Shown here: positions 53,002 to 61,856 of the stretch, piece by piece | How the letters are laid out: each line of letters opens with the position of its first letter | Position numbering within the stretch: position 1 is the first letter of the stretch | DNA from: ZC4RG20 sp036381515 | Lineage (GTDB): Bacteria; Pseudomonadota; Gammaproteobacteria; Steroidobacterales; Rariloculaceae | Assembly (NCBI GenBank): GCA_036381515.1 | Contig: DASVCR010000081.1 | Coordinates: 3,132-67,131 of the forward strand | Length of the DNA stretch: 64,000 bases | Direction of reading: 5' to 3' | Notes under the pieces: generated by a model | The model's input: the letters and a program-made list of their open reading frames with translations, nothing else | Told to the model about the DNA's origin: nothing | Databases searched by the model: none | Made by a program: the position numbers and the translations under genes

Positions 53002-55617
53002 TCACAGCCACTTCATCAGCCCCAGCTCGTACGGGTGCGAGAGCGCGGGATGGCGCGGCACCGCGCGGATCTCGAAGCTGAGCGCGCCGGCCCACGGCGG
53101 CTGATACTCGAGCCGGTAACGGCAGACGTCGTCGTGCTGCTCCTGCGGCTCGAACGCCCAGATCGCGGCGGTCTCGTTGCCGATGTACGTGAGCCAGCCT
53201 TGGGGCCGCCGGTTGTCGGAGTAGGCCTGCACCGGAACGGTGAGCTCCGAGCAGAGATTGCGATGCAGCACGCATTCGACGCGGACGTCGTCGGGATGAA
53301 GGCCGTTCAGCGTCACGTCGACCTCGAGCCTCACGTGGTCGCCGTACGCGAGCACTTCGGGCGCGCCGCCGACCGCCTGCAGCCGGATGCCGGGCCAGCG
53401 GGCCCGGACGCGGGCCTTCCAGTCCGCGAGCTCGCGCGCGCCGCTATAGCCGTCGGCGCGCACTTGGCGGCCGTGCGCGGCGGCGGGACCGTAGAAGAGC
53501 CGCGCGTAATCGTGCAGCACGCGGATGCTGTTGAAGCGCGGCAGCACCGACGACATCGATCGCTTGCACTTCTCGACCCATCCCGGCGAATAGCCGAGCT
53601 TCGGATCACGCGCGTAGTAGAGCGGGATCACCTCGTCCTGCAGGATCTCGTACAGCGTGATCGCGTCCTGCCGGTCGCGCTCGCTCGCGTCCTCTTGATT
53701 CACGGAAGGCGGGATCGCCCAGCCGTTCTCGCCGTCGTAGCCTTCGGCCCACCAGCCGTCGAGCACGCTCAGGTTGATCGTGCCGTTGATCGCCGCCTTC
53801 ATGCCGGACGTCCCGCTCGCCTCGAACGGATAGATCGGATTGTTGAGCCACACGTCGACGCCGGACACGAGCGAGCGGCTCACGCCCGTGTCGTAGCCTT
53901 CGAGCAGCAGGACCCGGCCGAGGAACGGCGGCTGGTTCGAGATCCGGTGGATCTCGCGCATCATCCACTGCCCGGGTTCGTCGGCCGGATGCGCCTTCCC
54001 GGCGAAGATGAAGAGCACGGGCCTGTCCGGGTCGGAGACGAGCGTCTCGAGCCATTCGAGGTCGTTGAAGAGGAGCGTCGCGCGCTTGTAGGTCGCGAAA
54101 CGCCGCGCGAAGCCGATCGTCAGGACGTTCGGGTTATCCGGATCGACGAGCTGCGAAAGCCGATGGATGTGCGCCTCGCTCAGCCCGTTGCGCGTGTGCT
54201 GCAACGCTAAGCGCTTGCGGACGACCGAGAGCATCTCGCTCTTCACGCGCTGATTCGTGTACCAGAAGCGCTCGTCCGGAATGTCGAGGATCCGCTCCAT
54301 CAGCGAGCGGTCCATCATCCGCTGCTGCCAGCCGGGTCCGAGATGCTGGTCGAGCAGATCGACCCAGGCCTGGCGCATGAAGCTCTGCACGTGCACGCCG
54401 TTCGTCACGTAGCCGACCGGATTCTCGAGCGGCGGCACCTCGGGCCACGCGTCGCGGCAGAGCTCGGACGAGACCGCGCCGTGGATCCGGCTCACGCCGT
54501 TCACCGCGCGTGACCCCGAGAGCGCGAGCCGCGTCATGTTGAACTCGGAGTCCGCCCCGCTCTGGCCGAGCGCGAGCACTTCCTGCGGCGGAACGCCGAA
54601 CTCCCCGAAATAGCCTTGAAAATGGCGGGCGACGAGATCCATCGAGAACGCGTCGTGTCCTGCCGCGACCGGCGTATGCGTCGTGAAGATCGTGTCGGCC
54701 GCAACCGCCTCGAGCGCCGCGCGAAACGGTATGCCGGACACCGTGAGCTCGCGAATGCGCTCGAGGATCATGAACGCCGCATGACCTTCGTTGATGTGCC
54801 AGACGGTCGGCGAGTAGCCGAGCGCGCGCAGCGCGCGTACGCCGCCGATGCCGAGCACGGACTCCTGCTGCAGCCGCATCCCGCGGTCGCCGCCGTAGAG
54901 CTGATGCGTGATGCGCCGATCCGACTCGACGTTCTCCGGCACGTCGGTGTCGAGGAGCAGGATCGGCACGCGGCCGACGTCCGCGCGCCACACCCGCGCG
55001 ACGATTGTTCGATCGGGAAAAGGACAGGTCACGAAGACGTCTTCGCCGGCCGCGTTTTGCGCGGGCCGCAGCGGCGTGTGCTGCGGATCGATGTGGATGT
55101 ACTCGGGAATCTGCTGGCCGTTCCGGTCGATCCGCTGATTGAAGTAGCCCTGGCGATAGAGCAGCCCGACGGCAATGAAAGGCAGGCGCAGGTCGCTCGC
55201 GGTCTTGCAGTGATCGCCGGCGAGAATGCCGAGGCCGCCCGAGTAGATCGGGAAGCTTTCGTGGAAGCCGTACTCTGCGCAGAAGTACGCGATCAGGTCG
55301 TCCTCGCCGATTCCGGCCGACTTGTACGGCTGAGGTCCCTGCTCGACGTACGCGTCGAACTCCGTCATGACCTTGCGGTACGCGCTGACGAAGTGCTCGT
55401 CGTCGGCCGCCTGGTCGAGGATCGCCTGGTCGACGCAGCGCAGGAACAGCTTCGGGTTGTTGTCGGTTCGACGCCACAACGACTGGTCGAGCCGGCTGAA
55501 AAGCCAGCGTGCTGCCGGATGCCAGCTGAACCAGAAGTTCGACGCGAGCGCCTCGAGACGCGCGATCGGCTCGGGCAGACGCGGGTGAACTTGCAGCGGG
55601 AAAATCATGTTTCTCAT
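53002..55617 (-). CDS. glgP: Alpha-glucan phosphorylase (GlgP-type)
   Basis: This GT35 enzyme releases glucose 1-phosphate from alpha-glucans. It is the DUF3417-containing long form: the N-terminus (ARLEALASNFWFSWHPAARW) is a DUF3417 domain. YSGGLGILAGDHCKTASDL, WHINEGHAAFMILER and NGVHVQSFMRQAW follow, and the PLP lysine lies in EASGTSGMKAAINGT. 871 residues matches this form. The start at 55617 avoids upstream non-family sequence. It heads the minus-strand glycogen set. Confidence 0.93.
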   Translation of the reverse strand: MRNMIFPLQVHPRLPEPIARLEALASNFWFSWHPAARWLFSRLDQSLWRRTDNNPKLFLRCVDQAILDQAADDEHFVSAYRKVMTEFDAYVEQGPQPYKSAGIGEDDLIAYFCAEYGFHESFPIYSGGLGILAGDHCKTASDLRLPFIAVGLLYRQGYFNQRIDRNGQQIPEYIHIDPQHTPLRPAQNAAGEDVFVTCPFPDRTIVARVWRADVGRVPILLLDTDVPENVESDRRITHQLYGGDRGMRLQQESVLGIGGVRALRALGYSPTVWHINEGHAAFMILERIRELTVSGIPFRAALEAVAADTIFTTHTPVAAGHDAFSMDLVARHFQGYFGEFGVPPQEVLALGQSGADSEFNMTRLALSGSRAVNGVSRIHGAVSSELCRDAWPEVPPLENPVGYVTNGVHVQSFMRQAWVDLLDQHLGPGWQQRMMDRSLMERILDIPDERFWYTNQRVKSEMLSVVRKRLALQHTRNGLSEAHIHRLSQLVDPDNPNVLTIGFARRFATYKRATLLFNDLEWLETLVSDPDRPVLFIFAGKAHPADEPGQWMMREIHRISNQPPFLGRVLLLEGYDTGVSRSLVSGVDVWLNNPIYPFEASGTSGMKAAINGTINLSVLDGWWAEGYDGENGWAIPPSVNQEDASERDRQDAITLYEILQDEVIPLYYARDPKLGYSPGWVEKCKRSMSSVLPRFNSIRVLHDYARLFYGPAAAHGRQVRADGYSGARELADWKARVRARWPGIRLQAVGGAPEVLAYGDHVRLEVDVTLNGLHPDDVRVECVLHRNLCSELTVPVQAYSDNRRPQGWLTYIGNETAAIWAFEPQEQHDDVCRYRLEYQPPWAGALSFEIRAVPRHPALSHPYELGLMKWL

Positions 55618-55848
55618 GCGTCGGTTCCATCCAAGCGGGCAAGCCGCGCGAGCATGGACGGGCTCGCGCCGCCGTGCTGCACGGCAGCGAGGACGCCGGC
55701 CAGGGCTGCCGGCAAGCAACATGCGGGCCACGGGAGAGCCTCTGTGCCCTGCCCGGCCCGGCAACGCTGTTAGATTAACCCATCGACGCGGCGGGCGAGA
55801 TGCGAATCAGCTACATGTCGGCGCCCGCACCGATCCGGAGGAAGACCT
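55618..55848. other. Divergent intergenic between glgP and the amidohydrolase gene
   Basis: These 231 bases should hold promoters for both neighbours. An AT-rich TTAGATTAAC near 55770 is the only standout. No gene, repeat or confident -35/-10 pair was found. Confidence 0.4.
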
Positions 55849-56835
55849 ATGCCTGTCGTAGACGTGCACACGCACATGCTGACGCACGAGTATCTCGATC
55901 TGCTCGAGACTCACGGCGCGCCGAAGTATCGGATCGGCCGGAACGCTGCCGGCGAGCGCGTGATCAGCATGTGGAACATACCGTTCTTTACGCTGACGCC
56001 GCCGATGTGGGACTACGACCAGCGGATCCGCGACATGGATCGCGCGGGCGTCGACGTCGCGATCGTCTCGCTGACGTGTCCCAACGCGTACTTCGGCGAT
56101 GCGGAGGTCAGCCTTCGCGCCGCCCGTCTCGTCAACGACTCGATGGCGGAGCAGCAGCGGCTGCGTCCCGATCGGATTCGCTGGCTCGCGTCGCTGCCGT
56201 GGCAGCACGAGCGGCTCGCGCTCGTCGAGCTCGAGCGCGCGCTCGGGTGCGGCGCGGTCGGCGTCATGGTCATCGCGAACATCGACGGCACGAGCCTCAC
56301 CGATCCGCGCTTCGCGTCGATCTGGCGCGCGATCGACGAGCGCGCGCTGCCCGTGCTGCTGCATCCGGCGGCGCCGCAAGGCGTGCGCGAGATGGCCCTC
56401 GACGAGTACGGCCTCGTGCCGCCGGTCGGCTTCACGTACGACACGACGCTCGCCGTCGCGCGGATGATCCTCTCGGGGTTCTTCGACCGCTACCCGCGCG
56501 TCAGGCTGATTGCGTCGCACGGCGGCGGCACGTTGCCGTACATTGCGGCCCGTCTCGACCGTTGCCACGAGAAGATTCCGGCCGCGTCGGCCGCGATCGC
56601 CGAGCGTCCGAGCGAGTACCTGAAGAGGATCTGGTACGACGCCGTGCTCTACTCGCCGAGCGCGCTCGCGTTGTGCATCCAGGTCGCGGGCTCGGACGAG
56701 CGCGTGCTGTACGGCTCGGATTACCCGCACAACATCGGCGACATGGAAGGGTGTCTCGCGCGCGTCGATGCGCTGCCGGCTGCGTCCGCGCGGCGGATCC
56801 GCGGCGAGAACGCGGTCAGGCTGTTCGGCCTGTAA
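55849..56835 (+). CDS. Amidohydrolase-family (ACMSD-like) enzyme
   Basis: The 328-residue TIM-barrel protein has the metal-binding VDVHTHM start, LLHPAAP, RLIASHGGG and the C-terminal LYGSDYPHNIGDME of the amidohydrolase-2 family, which includes decarboxylases of aminocarboxymuconate semialdehyde and resorcylates. GGAGG lies 7 bases before the ATG. Its place next to extradiol dioxygenase genes suggests decarboxylation or hydrolysis of an aromatic intermediate. Confidence 0.88.
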   Translation: MPVVDVHTHMLTHEYLDLLETHGAPKYRIGRNAAGERVISMWNIPFFTLTPPMWDYDQRIRDMDRAGVDVAIVSLTCPNAYFGDAEVSLRAARLVNDSMAEQQRLRPDRIRWLASLPWQHERLALVELERALGCGAVGVMVIANIDGTSLTDPRFASIWRAIDERALPVLLHPAAPQGVREMALDEYGLVPPVGFTYDTTLAVARMILSGFFDRYPRVRLIASHGGGTLPYIAARLDRCHEKIPAASAAIAERPSEYLKRIWYDAVLYSPSALALCIQVAGSDERVLYGSDYPHNIGDMEGCLARVDALPAASARRIRGENAVRLFGL

Positions 56836-56844
56836 TTGGGGGGA

Positions 56845-56967
56845 GAAAATTGTGTCAGACACCTTTTTTGGGGTCAGAGCCCTTTTTCGGCAACGGCCTC
56901 AGAAATTCGAGTGAGCCTTGGTCGAAAAAGGGCTCTGACCCCAAAAAAGGTGTCTGACACAATTTTC
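56845..56967. repeat. Perfect 44-bp nested REP-like inverted repeat
   Basis: Arms 56845-56888 and 56924-56967 are perfect reverse complements with a 35-base loop. Each arm carries GTGTCAGACACC outside and GGGGTCAGAGCCC inside, joined by a T-run. It lies between convergent genes, and its last two bases belong to the stop codon of the LigB-like gene. The perfect match suggests recent spread or active maintenance. Confidence 0.9.
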
Positions 56968-57787
56968 ACTGCAAGTTCATTTGCGCGACTGTGCAGCCGA
57001 CCGCAAAGATCGGAATCGGCGCATAGAACAAGAGCTCGCCGGTCGCGCCCTCGGTCGCGCCGGCGACCGCGATGAACGTGCGGATCTCGAAGCCGCCCTG
57101 GCCCGCGTCACGGAACGTGTCCGCGTCCGTGTACGAGGTCAGCGCTTCGCGGTCGTTCGCGAGGAAGCGCCGCAGGAACTCGCGGTCCCACTCCTCGTTG
57201 ATCGTGCCCGAGTCCGGCGTCGCCGGCCAATGCGAGATGCCGCCCGTCCCGACGAGCGCGATCCGCTCGGGCTGGGCGTCGCACGCCTTGCGCAGCACGC
57301 GGCCGAACTGATACGCGCGCGCGAGCGGCGTCAGCGGCGGACCCTGGCAGTTCACGTTGACCGGGATGATCGGCAGGTCGTAGCGCGGCGTCAGGAAGTG
57401 AAGCGGCACCATGATGCCGTGATCGAACTTCCACTCCTCGGCATACGCGAGGTCGATCTCGCCGAGCATCGCCTCGATCAGCCTGCGCGACAGATCCTTG
57501 TTGCCCGGCACCTCAGTGCGCCGGATCGCGAGCCACTCCTCGTCCTCGATCGGCCCCTCGTACTGCTCGGCCATACCCATGCAGTACGCCGGCATGTTGT
57601 TCATGAAGAAGTTCGCGAAGTGCTCTGCCGCGACGACGATCAGCGCATCGGGCTTCGCCGCCTCGAGCCGCTGCCTCATCTCGTCGAGCTTCGCGTAGAA
57701 CTCGTCGCGGACCGCAGGATCCGCGCGTCCCGCGCGCCCCGTGATGCCGGGCGCATGGCTGCAGACTCCGGCGAAGACGAGGCTCAT
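56966..57787 (-). CDS. Class III extradiol ring-cleavage dioxygenase, LigB-like catalytic subunit
   Basis: Iron ligands of LigB can be matched: His11 (GVCSHAPGITG), His56 (VAAEHFANFF) and Glu234 (GGFEIRTF), with catalytic His186 (GTGGISHWP). The 273-residue length fits a LigB subunit. The LigA-like gene lies just upstream, overlapping by 4 bases, so the two form a complex like protocatechuate 4,5-dioxygenase. With HpaE and HpaF next to it, the substrate may be a homoprotocatechuate-type catechol rather than protocatechuate. Confidence 0.88.
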   Translation of the reverse strand: MSLVFAGVCSHAPGITGRAGRADPAVRDEFYAKLDEMRQRLEAAKPDALIVVAAEHFANFFMNNMPAYCMGMAEQYEGPIEDEEWLAIRRTEVPGNKDLSRRLIEAMLGEIDLAYAEEWKFDHGIMVPLHFLTPRYDLPIIPVNVNCQGPPLTPLARAYQFGRVLRKACDAQPERIALVGTGGISHWPATPDSGTINEEWDREFLRRFLANDREALTSYTDADTFRDAGQGGFEIRTFIAVAGATEGATGELLFYAPIPIFAVGCTVAQMNLQ

Positions 57788-58095
57788 GGGTTGCGGTCCT
57801 CGAGGAGCGTATACAGGCCCGCGCGCACGGGGCCGTGCTTCTTCACGCCCTCCTTCATCGCTGCGATGTACTCGTCCCAGCTCTGGCCGAGCAGCGCAGA
57901 GTAGTGCATCAATATTTGTCCGTTCACGCCCATCACGTACAGGAGCCCGATGTCTCCTTCCTCGATCGCGCGGCGCTCTTCGTCGGTGAGCACGTACTCG
58001 TCGAGAAGGTCGTCGCGGTTCTGCTCGAAGCGCCGGCGGACCGCGGGGTCGCGGTTCAGCTGATACAGCAGCTTCTGCACATAATAGAGGCTCAT
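57784..58095 (-). CDS. LigA-like small subunit of an extradiol dioxygenase
   Basis: The 103-residue protein is all-alpha and resembles the alpha subunit of protocatechuate 4,5-dioxygenase: YVQKLLYQLNRDPAVRRRFE, YVLTDEERRAIEEGDIGLLY, GVNGQILMHYSALLG and SWDEYIAAMKEG. It covers the active site of the LigB partner. The two genes overlap at ATGA. The usual HpaD homoprotocatechuate dioxygenase has no such subunit, which makes this combination with HpaE and HpaF notable. Confidence 0.85.
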   Translation of the reverse strand: MSLYYVQKLLYQLNRDPAVRRRFEQNRDDLLDEYVLTDEERRAIEEGDIGLLYVMGVNGQILMHYSALLGQSWDEYIAAMKEGVKKHGPVRAGLYTLLEDRNP

Positions 58096-58129
58096 CGTCC
58101 GTTACTCTTCAGCCCGGCATCGCGCGACG

Positions 58130-59644
58130 TCAACGCCCGAGCGACGGCACGCGATGCGTCCCGAGCGCGACGCAGACGTTCTTCGTCTCCATGTAGAAAT
58201 CGAAGCTGTAGTCGCCGCCGTCGCGCCCGATGCCGCTTGCCTTCATCCCGCCGAACGGCGCCGGCAGATGCCGGTTGTTCTCCGAGTTCACCCAGACCAT
58301 CCCGGCGTCGAGCGCGCGCGCGACGCGATGCGCGCGCCCGACGTCGTTCGTCCACAGGTACGCCGCGAGCCCGTAGCGCACGTCGTTCGCGATCCGGATC
58401 GCCTCGTCCTCGTCGTCGAACGGGATCACCGTCAGCACCGGGCCGAAGATCTCCTCCTGCGCGACGCGCATCGACGTGGTCGCGCCGGCGAAGACGGTCG
58501 GCTCGACGAAGCGCTCGCCCGCGGCCGCGGCGCGTCCGCCGACGACGATCCGCACGCCTTCCTGCTCGGCGACGCGGAAATAGCCGAGCACCTTGTCGAC
58601 GTGCCGCGGATGGATCAGCGGCCCGACCTCGGTCTCGGGATCGAGCGGATGGCCGATCCGTATCCTGCGCGCCCGCTCCGCGATGCGCTCGACGAGATCG
58701 TCGTGCAGCGAGCGATGCACGAGCAGCCGGCTCGACGACGTGCACCGCTCGCCGTTCAGGCTGTAGATCATGAACACGACGGCCTCGAGCGCGCGGTCGA
58801 GATCCGCGTCGTCGAACACGATGACCGGATTCTTGCCGCCGAGCTCGAAATGCACCCGCTTCAGCGTCGGCGCGCCCTGCGCCATGATGGCGCTGCCGGT
58901 CGCGGACTCGCCGACGAAGGCGATCGCGCGGATCGCGTCGTGCTCGGTCAGCGCCTTGCCCGCGGTCTCGCCGATGCCGTTCACGACGTTCAGCACGCCG
59001 GGCGGCAGCCCCGCGTCGTGAGCGATCTCGGCGAGGAGCGCCGCGGTCAGCGGGCTCCACTCGGCGGGCTTGTGCACGACGGTGCACCCGGCCGCGAGCG
59101 CCGGAGCGATCTTCCACGTCGCGAGCATGAAGGGCGTGTTCCACGGCGTGATCACGCCGACCGGACCGATCGGCTGACGCAGCGTGTAGTTGATGTGATC
59201 GCGCGCGGGCAGCGACAGCCCGTTCGCGGCCTCGGGCGCCTTGTCGGCGAAGAACCGGAAATTCTCGGCGCCGCGCTTCGCGGCGGCCGCCATGAAGCGG
59301 ATCGGCTGCCCGGTATCCATCGACTCGACGACCGCGATCTCGTCGGCGCGCGCCTCGATCGCGTCCGCGATCCGGTGCAGCAGCCGGCGGCGCTCGGCGC
59401 CCGGCACGTCGCGCCACGCAGGGAACGCTCGCGCGGCCGCGGCCGCCGCAAGATCGATGTCCGCCGCATCGCCCGCCGCGACGCGGCCGAGCGGCCGCCC
59501 GTCGATCGGCGCATGGGTCTCGAATGTCTCGCCGCTCACGGACGGACGCCACGCGCCGTCGATGAAATGTCCGAGCGTGCCGTGCGCGAACCGCTCGAGG
59601 TAGCGCGCCGCCCTGTCCAGGTTTTCGTTCAGCCGTTCACTCAT
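58130..59644 (-). CDS. hpaE: 5-carboxymethyl-2-hydroxymuconate semialdehyde dehydrogenase
   Basis: This NAD-linked aldehyde dehydrogenase oxidises the ring-cleavage semialdehyde. Catalytic Cys301 (LNGERCTSSSR), Glu267 (HFELGGKNP) and Asn169 (TPWNTPFM) are present. DHINYTLRQPIGPVGVITPW and the C-terminal SFDFYMETKNVCVALGTH are close to the HpaE group. 504 residues is normal. It lies 34 bases upstream of the LigA-like gene on the same strand. Confidence 0.9.
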   Translation of the reverse strand: MSERLNENLDRAARYLERFAHGTLGHFIDGAWRPSVSGETFETHAPIDGRPLGRVAAGDAADIDLAAAAAARAFPAWRDVPGAERRRLLHRIADAIEARADEIAVVESMDTGQPIRFMAAAAKRGAENFRFFADKAPEAANGLSLPARDHINYTLRQPIGPVGVITPWNTPFMLATWKIAPALAAGCTVVHKPAEWSPLTAALLAEIAHDAGLPPGVLNVVNGIGETAGKALTEHDAIRAIAFVGESATGSAIMAQGAPTLKRVHFELGGKNPVIVFDDADLDRALEAVVFMIYSLNGERCTSSSRLLVHRSLHDDLVERIAERARRIRIGHPLDPETEVGPLIHPRHVDKVLGYFRVAEQEGVRIVVGGRAAAAGERFVEPTVFAGATTSMRVAQEEIFGPVLTVIPFDDEDEAIRIANDVRYGLAAYLWTNDVGRAHRVARALDAGMVWVNSENNRHLPAPFGGMKASGIGRDGGDYSFDFYMETKNVCVALGTHRVPSLGR

Positions 59645-59724
59645 CGTCTTCTCTGCTGCAAATCGATGGCCAACCGGAGCACTGGCGCGAAAGGCTCGCG
59701 GACTTGCCGGCCGGCATGCTGTCC

Positions 59725-60147
59725 CTACGCTCGATCGTCGACGTCCTCGTCCGCGCCCTTGCGGCGGGCCTCGACGTAGCGATGCAGGTTGTTCTTCTTG
59801 AAGTTCAGCACCGGGTGGAACTCCTGGATGTTGAACGAGATCGCGAGCGGCGTCTGCTCGAACAACGGCTCGAGATGTGCCGTCAGCGCGGCGAACAGCC
59901 GCTCGCCGGCACGTTGCTGCACGTCGAGCGGCCGGCCGTGGCCGATCAGCGCGGTCACGTGCACGAAGCCGTTCGCGGGATCGCAGTCCGCGATGCGGTA
60001 ATGATCGGCGCGATGCGCGCGAATCCTCAGGCCCCCGATCGGGAACACGGAGGTCTCGAGCGCGACGCGGTGCAGTTCGTCCATCAGCGCGTCGAGATCG
60101 AGCCGTTCCTCGATGTTCGCGGAATATTCGATGATCAGGTGAGGCAC
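59725..60147 (-). CDS. hpaF: 5-carboxymethyl-2-hydroxymuconate isomerase
   Basis: The small tautomerase-like protein (140 residues) opens with Pro as the second codon (MPHLIIEYSANIEE), the catalytic proline after Met removal. GGLRIRAHRADHYRIAD and FVHVTALIGHGRPLD are typical of HpaF. It begins with GTG after CCGGAG. It is the first gene of the HpaF-HpaE-LigA-LigB unit and acts after the dehydrogenase. Confidence 0.9.
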   Translation of the reverse strand: MPHLIIEYSANIEERLDLDALMDELHRVALETSVFPIGGLRIRAHRADHYRIADCDPANGFVHVTALIGHGRPLDVQQRAGERLFAALTAHLEPLFEQTPLAISFNIQEFHPVLNFKKNNLHRYVEARRKGADEDVDDRA

Positions 60148-60375
60148 GCTCCGGCCCTCCGCGCTGCGGCACTCCGTCGCCGCCCGCGAGCGGCCGCCTC
60201 GCAGGGGCGATCGCCCGGCGAGCCGGCGGGGTGAGTTCGGATGCTAGTGCCGGAGCGCGAACGGCGTCAATTGCGGATGGCGGAACGGCACGGCATGTGC
60301 CGGTCCGGGGAGCTCGACGAGCGATCGATGAGCGTCTCCGTCGTTACTGACCAGACGGGGTCGATGGGAACACCA

Positions 60376-60389
60376 CCGCCAGCTGGCGG
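60376..60389. repeat. Perfect 14-bp palindrome after the GST gene
   Basis: CCGCCAGCTGGCGG is a perfect palindrome 22 bases past the stop of the following GST gene. It could be part of a transcript end or a protein site; no T-run follows. A second palindrome, GACGTCTAGACGTC, spans the GST stop codon. Confidence 0.35.
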
Positions 60390-60410
60390 CGGAACCCCCG
60401 ATGCTGACGT

Positions 60411-61139
60411 CTAGACGTCGAGCTCGGGATAATGCCGGAATATGCCGAGTTCGTTAAAAGGAATCCGCCGGTCCGACGAGACATAGGCTTCGATCGCCGG
60501 CCGCGCGAACACGCGCTCGTGCAGCGACACGAGCTCCGGGAGCCTGCCGAGCACCGCCGCGCTGCGCTTCGGGAAAGCGTAGGTCAAGCCGGCGATGACC
60601 TGTGCGACCGACAGGTCGACGTACGTCAGCGACGGACCGACGAGCCAGCCGCTTCGGTGCGGGTTCCGCTCGAGGACGGTCGCGAAATAGCCGAGGAACT
60701 TCGGCATCCTGTGCTCGAGAAAATCCGCCGTGCGGCGCTTCGCCTCCGCCTGCTGCTCCTCGTAGTAGAGGCTTGCAGCGATCGGATGGTGCGTATCGTG
60801 GATCTCGGCGACGAAATCGGCGACGGTCAGCTGAAGCTGGTGGGTCCAGAGCCTGCCGGTCTCATCGCGCGGCGCAAGCCCGAGCCGGCCGCCGAGAAAC
60901 AGCAGAATGTTCGCTGTCTGACCGATCAGGCGGCGTCCGACTTTCAGGAACGGAGGCGCGAACGGCGGACGCTCGACGTCATCCTGCTCGAGGAAGCGCT
61001 GCAGCGCGGACACACCGCCGCCCTCCTCCTCGGGAACGAGCGCGATGTCGACGTAGTCCGCGTGCGCTTCCTCGAGCGCAAGACGCACGAACTCGCCGCG
61101 GCCCTGAATCCCTGGCCAGTAGTAAAGCTCGTAAGTCAT
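60411..61139 (-). CDS. Glutathione S-transferase (sigma/alpha-like fold)
   Basis: The 242-residue protein begins TYELYYWPGIQGRGEFVRLA, with Tyr6/Tyr7 in the position of the catalytic tyrosine of sigma-like GSTs. It continues FAPPFLKVGRRLIGQTANIL and a helical C-terminus (GPSLTYVDLSVAQVIAGLTY). GGAGG precedes the ATG. It is next to a ring-cleavage operon and may help with maleyl-type intermediates or with detoxification. It is the fourth GST-fold gene in the window. Confidence 0.88.
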   Translation of the reverse strand: MTYELYYWPGIQGRGEFVRLALEEAHADYVDIALVPEEEGGGVSALQRFLEQDDVERPPFAPPFLKVGRRLIGQTANILLFLGGRLGLAPRDETGRLWTHQLQLTVADFVAEIHDTHHPIAASLYYEEQQAEAKRRTADFLEHRMPKFLGYFATVLERNPHRSGWLVGPSLTYVDLSVAQVIAGLTYAFPKRSAAVLGRLPELVSLHERVFARPAIEAYVSSDRRIPFNELGIFRHYPELDV

Positions 61140-61227
61140 CGCCGACCTCCGCTCCTGCGTTTACGCGACGCGGCCCTCGGTATCCGGCACGATCGTAAAC
61201 AATGGCGGCGCGCAGCTGCCGGCTGCA

Positions 61228-61500
61228 TCAGGCCCAGAGCGCGCCGAGCTCGAGCGCCACGGCGAGGTCGGGCACCAGCACGTCGCGCCCGAAGTGAAGC
61301 TCCGGCTCGTCGAGCAGCCACCACCCGCCGGGCCCGCCGCGGCCCCGCTGGAACGGGCCGCCGAGCTCCATGCCGAGCACGGACGCCGCATGAGCATGCG
61401 GCAGCGCCGGACGCGGCGAAGCGTAGAGCTCGCCGTCGAACATCTCGGCGACGAGGTTCTCCGGGACCGCGACGAGGTCGACGTCGCGTGAGTTTTGATA
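61228..61500 (-). pseudogene. Truncated Uma2-family (PD-D/EXK) nuclease gene
   Basis: The frame reads VPENLVAEMFDGELYASPRP, then ASVLGMELGGPFQRGRGGPG and GWWLLDEPELHFGRDVLVPDLA, which is the first half of an Uma2/DUF820 protein. It then leaves the family sequence and stops after ALELGALWA. The expected second half with the catalytic core is missing, and the likely original ATG (61511) is out of frame. It is a broken gene. Confidence 0.7.
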
Positions 61501-61585
61501 CGTCGAGCCATCCCTCAGCGATGGTAGCAGACGAGGGCAACATCGCCGGAAGCCGCATTCACGGCGAAGGACACGGTCTTCAGCC

Positions 61586-61758
61586 GGCGTTATTCATGAA
61601 CGGCATGCCGCCAAGGAGGGCGCTGTGTGATGTGGCCGTCTTGGGGAGCGTGCGAGCCATGGACGGCGAGCCCGCAGCCCACACGGATGTGCTTGCAGCG
61701 GTCCCCAAGACCGCCACATAGCACAGCGCCCGACCACCGCCGAAGCATGAATAATGCC
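61586..61758. mobile_element. MITE-like 173-bp imperfect palindrome
   Basis: The ends GGCGTTATTCATG (61586-61598) and CATGAATAATGCC (61746-61758) are inverted repeats with one mismatch. Inside, 30-base arms (61618-61647 and 61702-61731) match with about three mismatches. The element codes for nothing recognisable and lies between the broken Uma2 gene and the DapA-like gene. This is the shape expected of a small non-autonomous transposable element; no target duplication was identified with confidence. Confidence 0.6.
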
Positions 61759-61856
61759 CGTCGCGAAGGGCTGGTCGTCCCTGCACTCGACGCCGCAATT
61801 GCCGCGACCGCCCGCCCGTCGTACGCTCGATCCGTCCCAGTTTTCGGATCCAGGCA

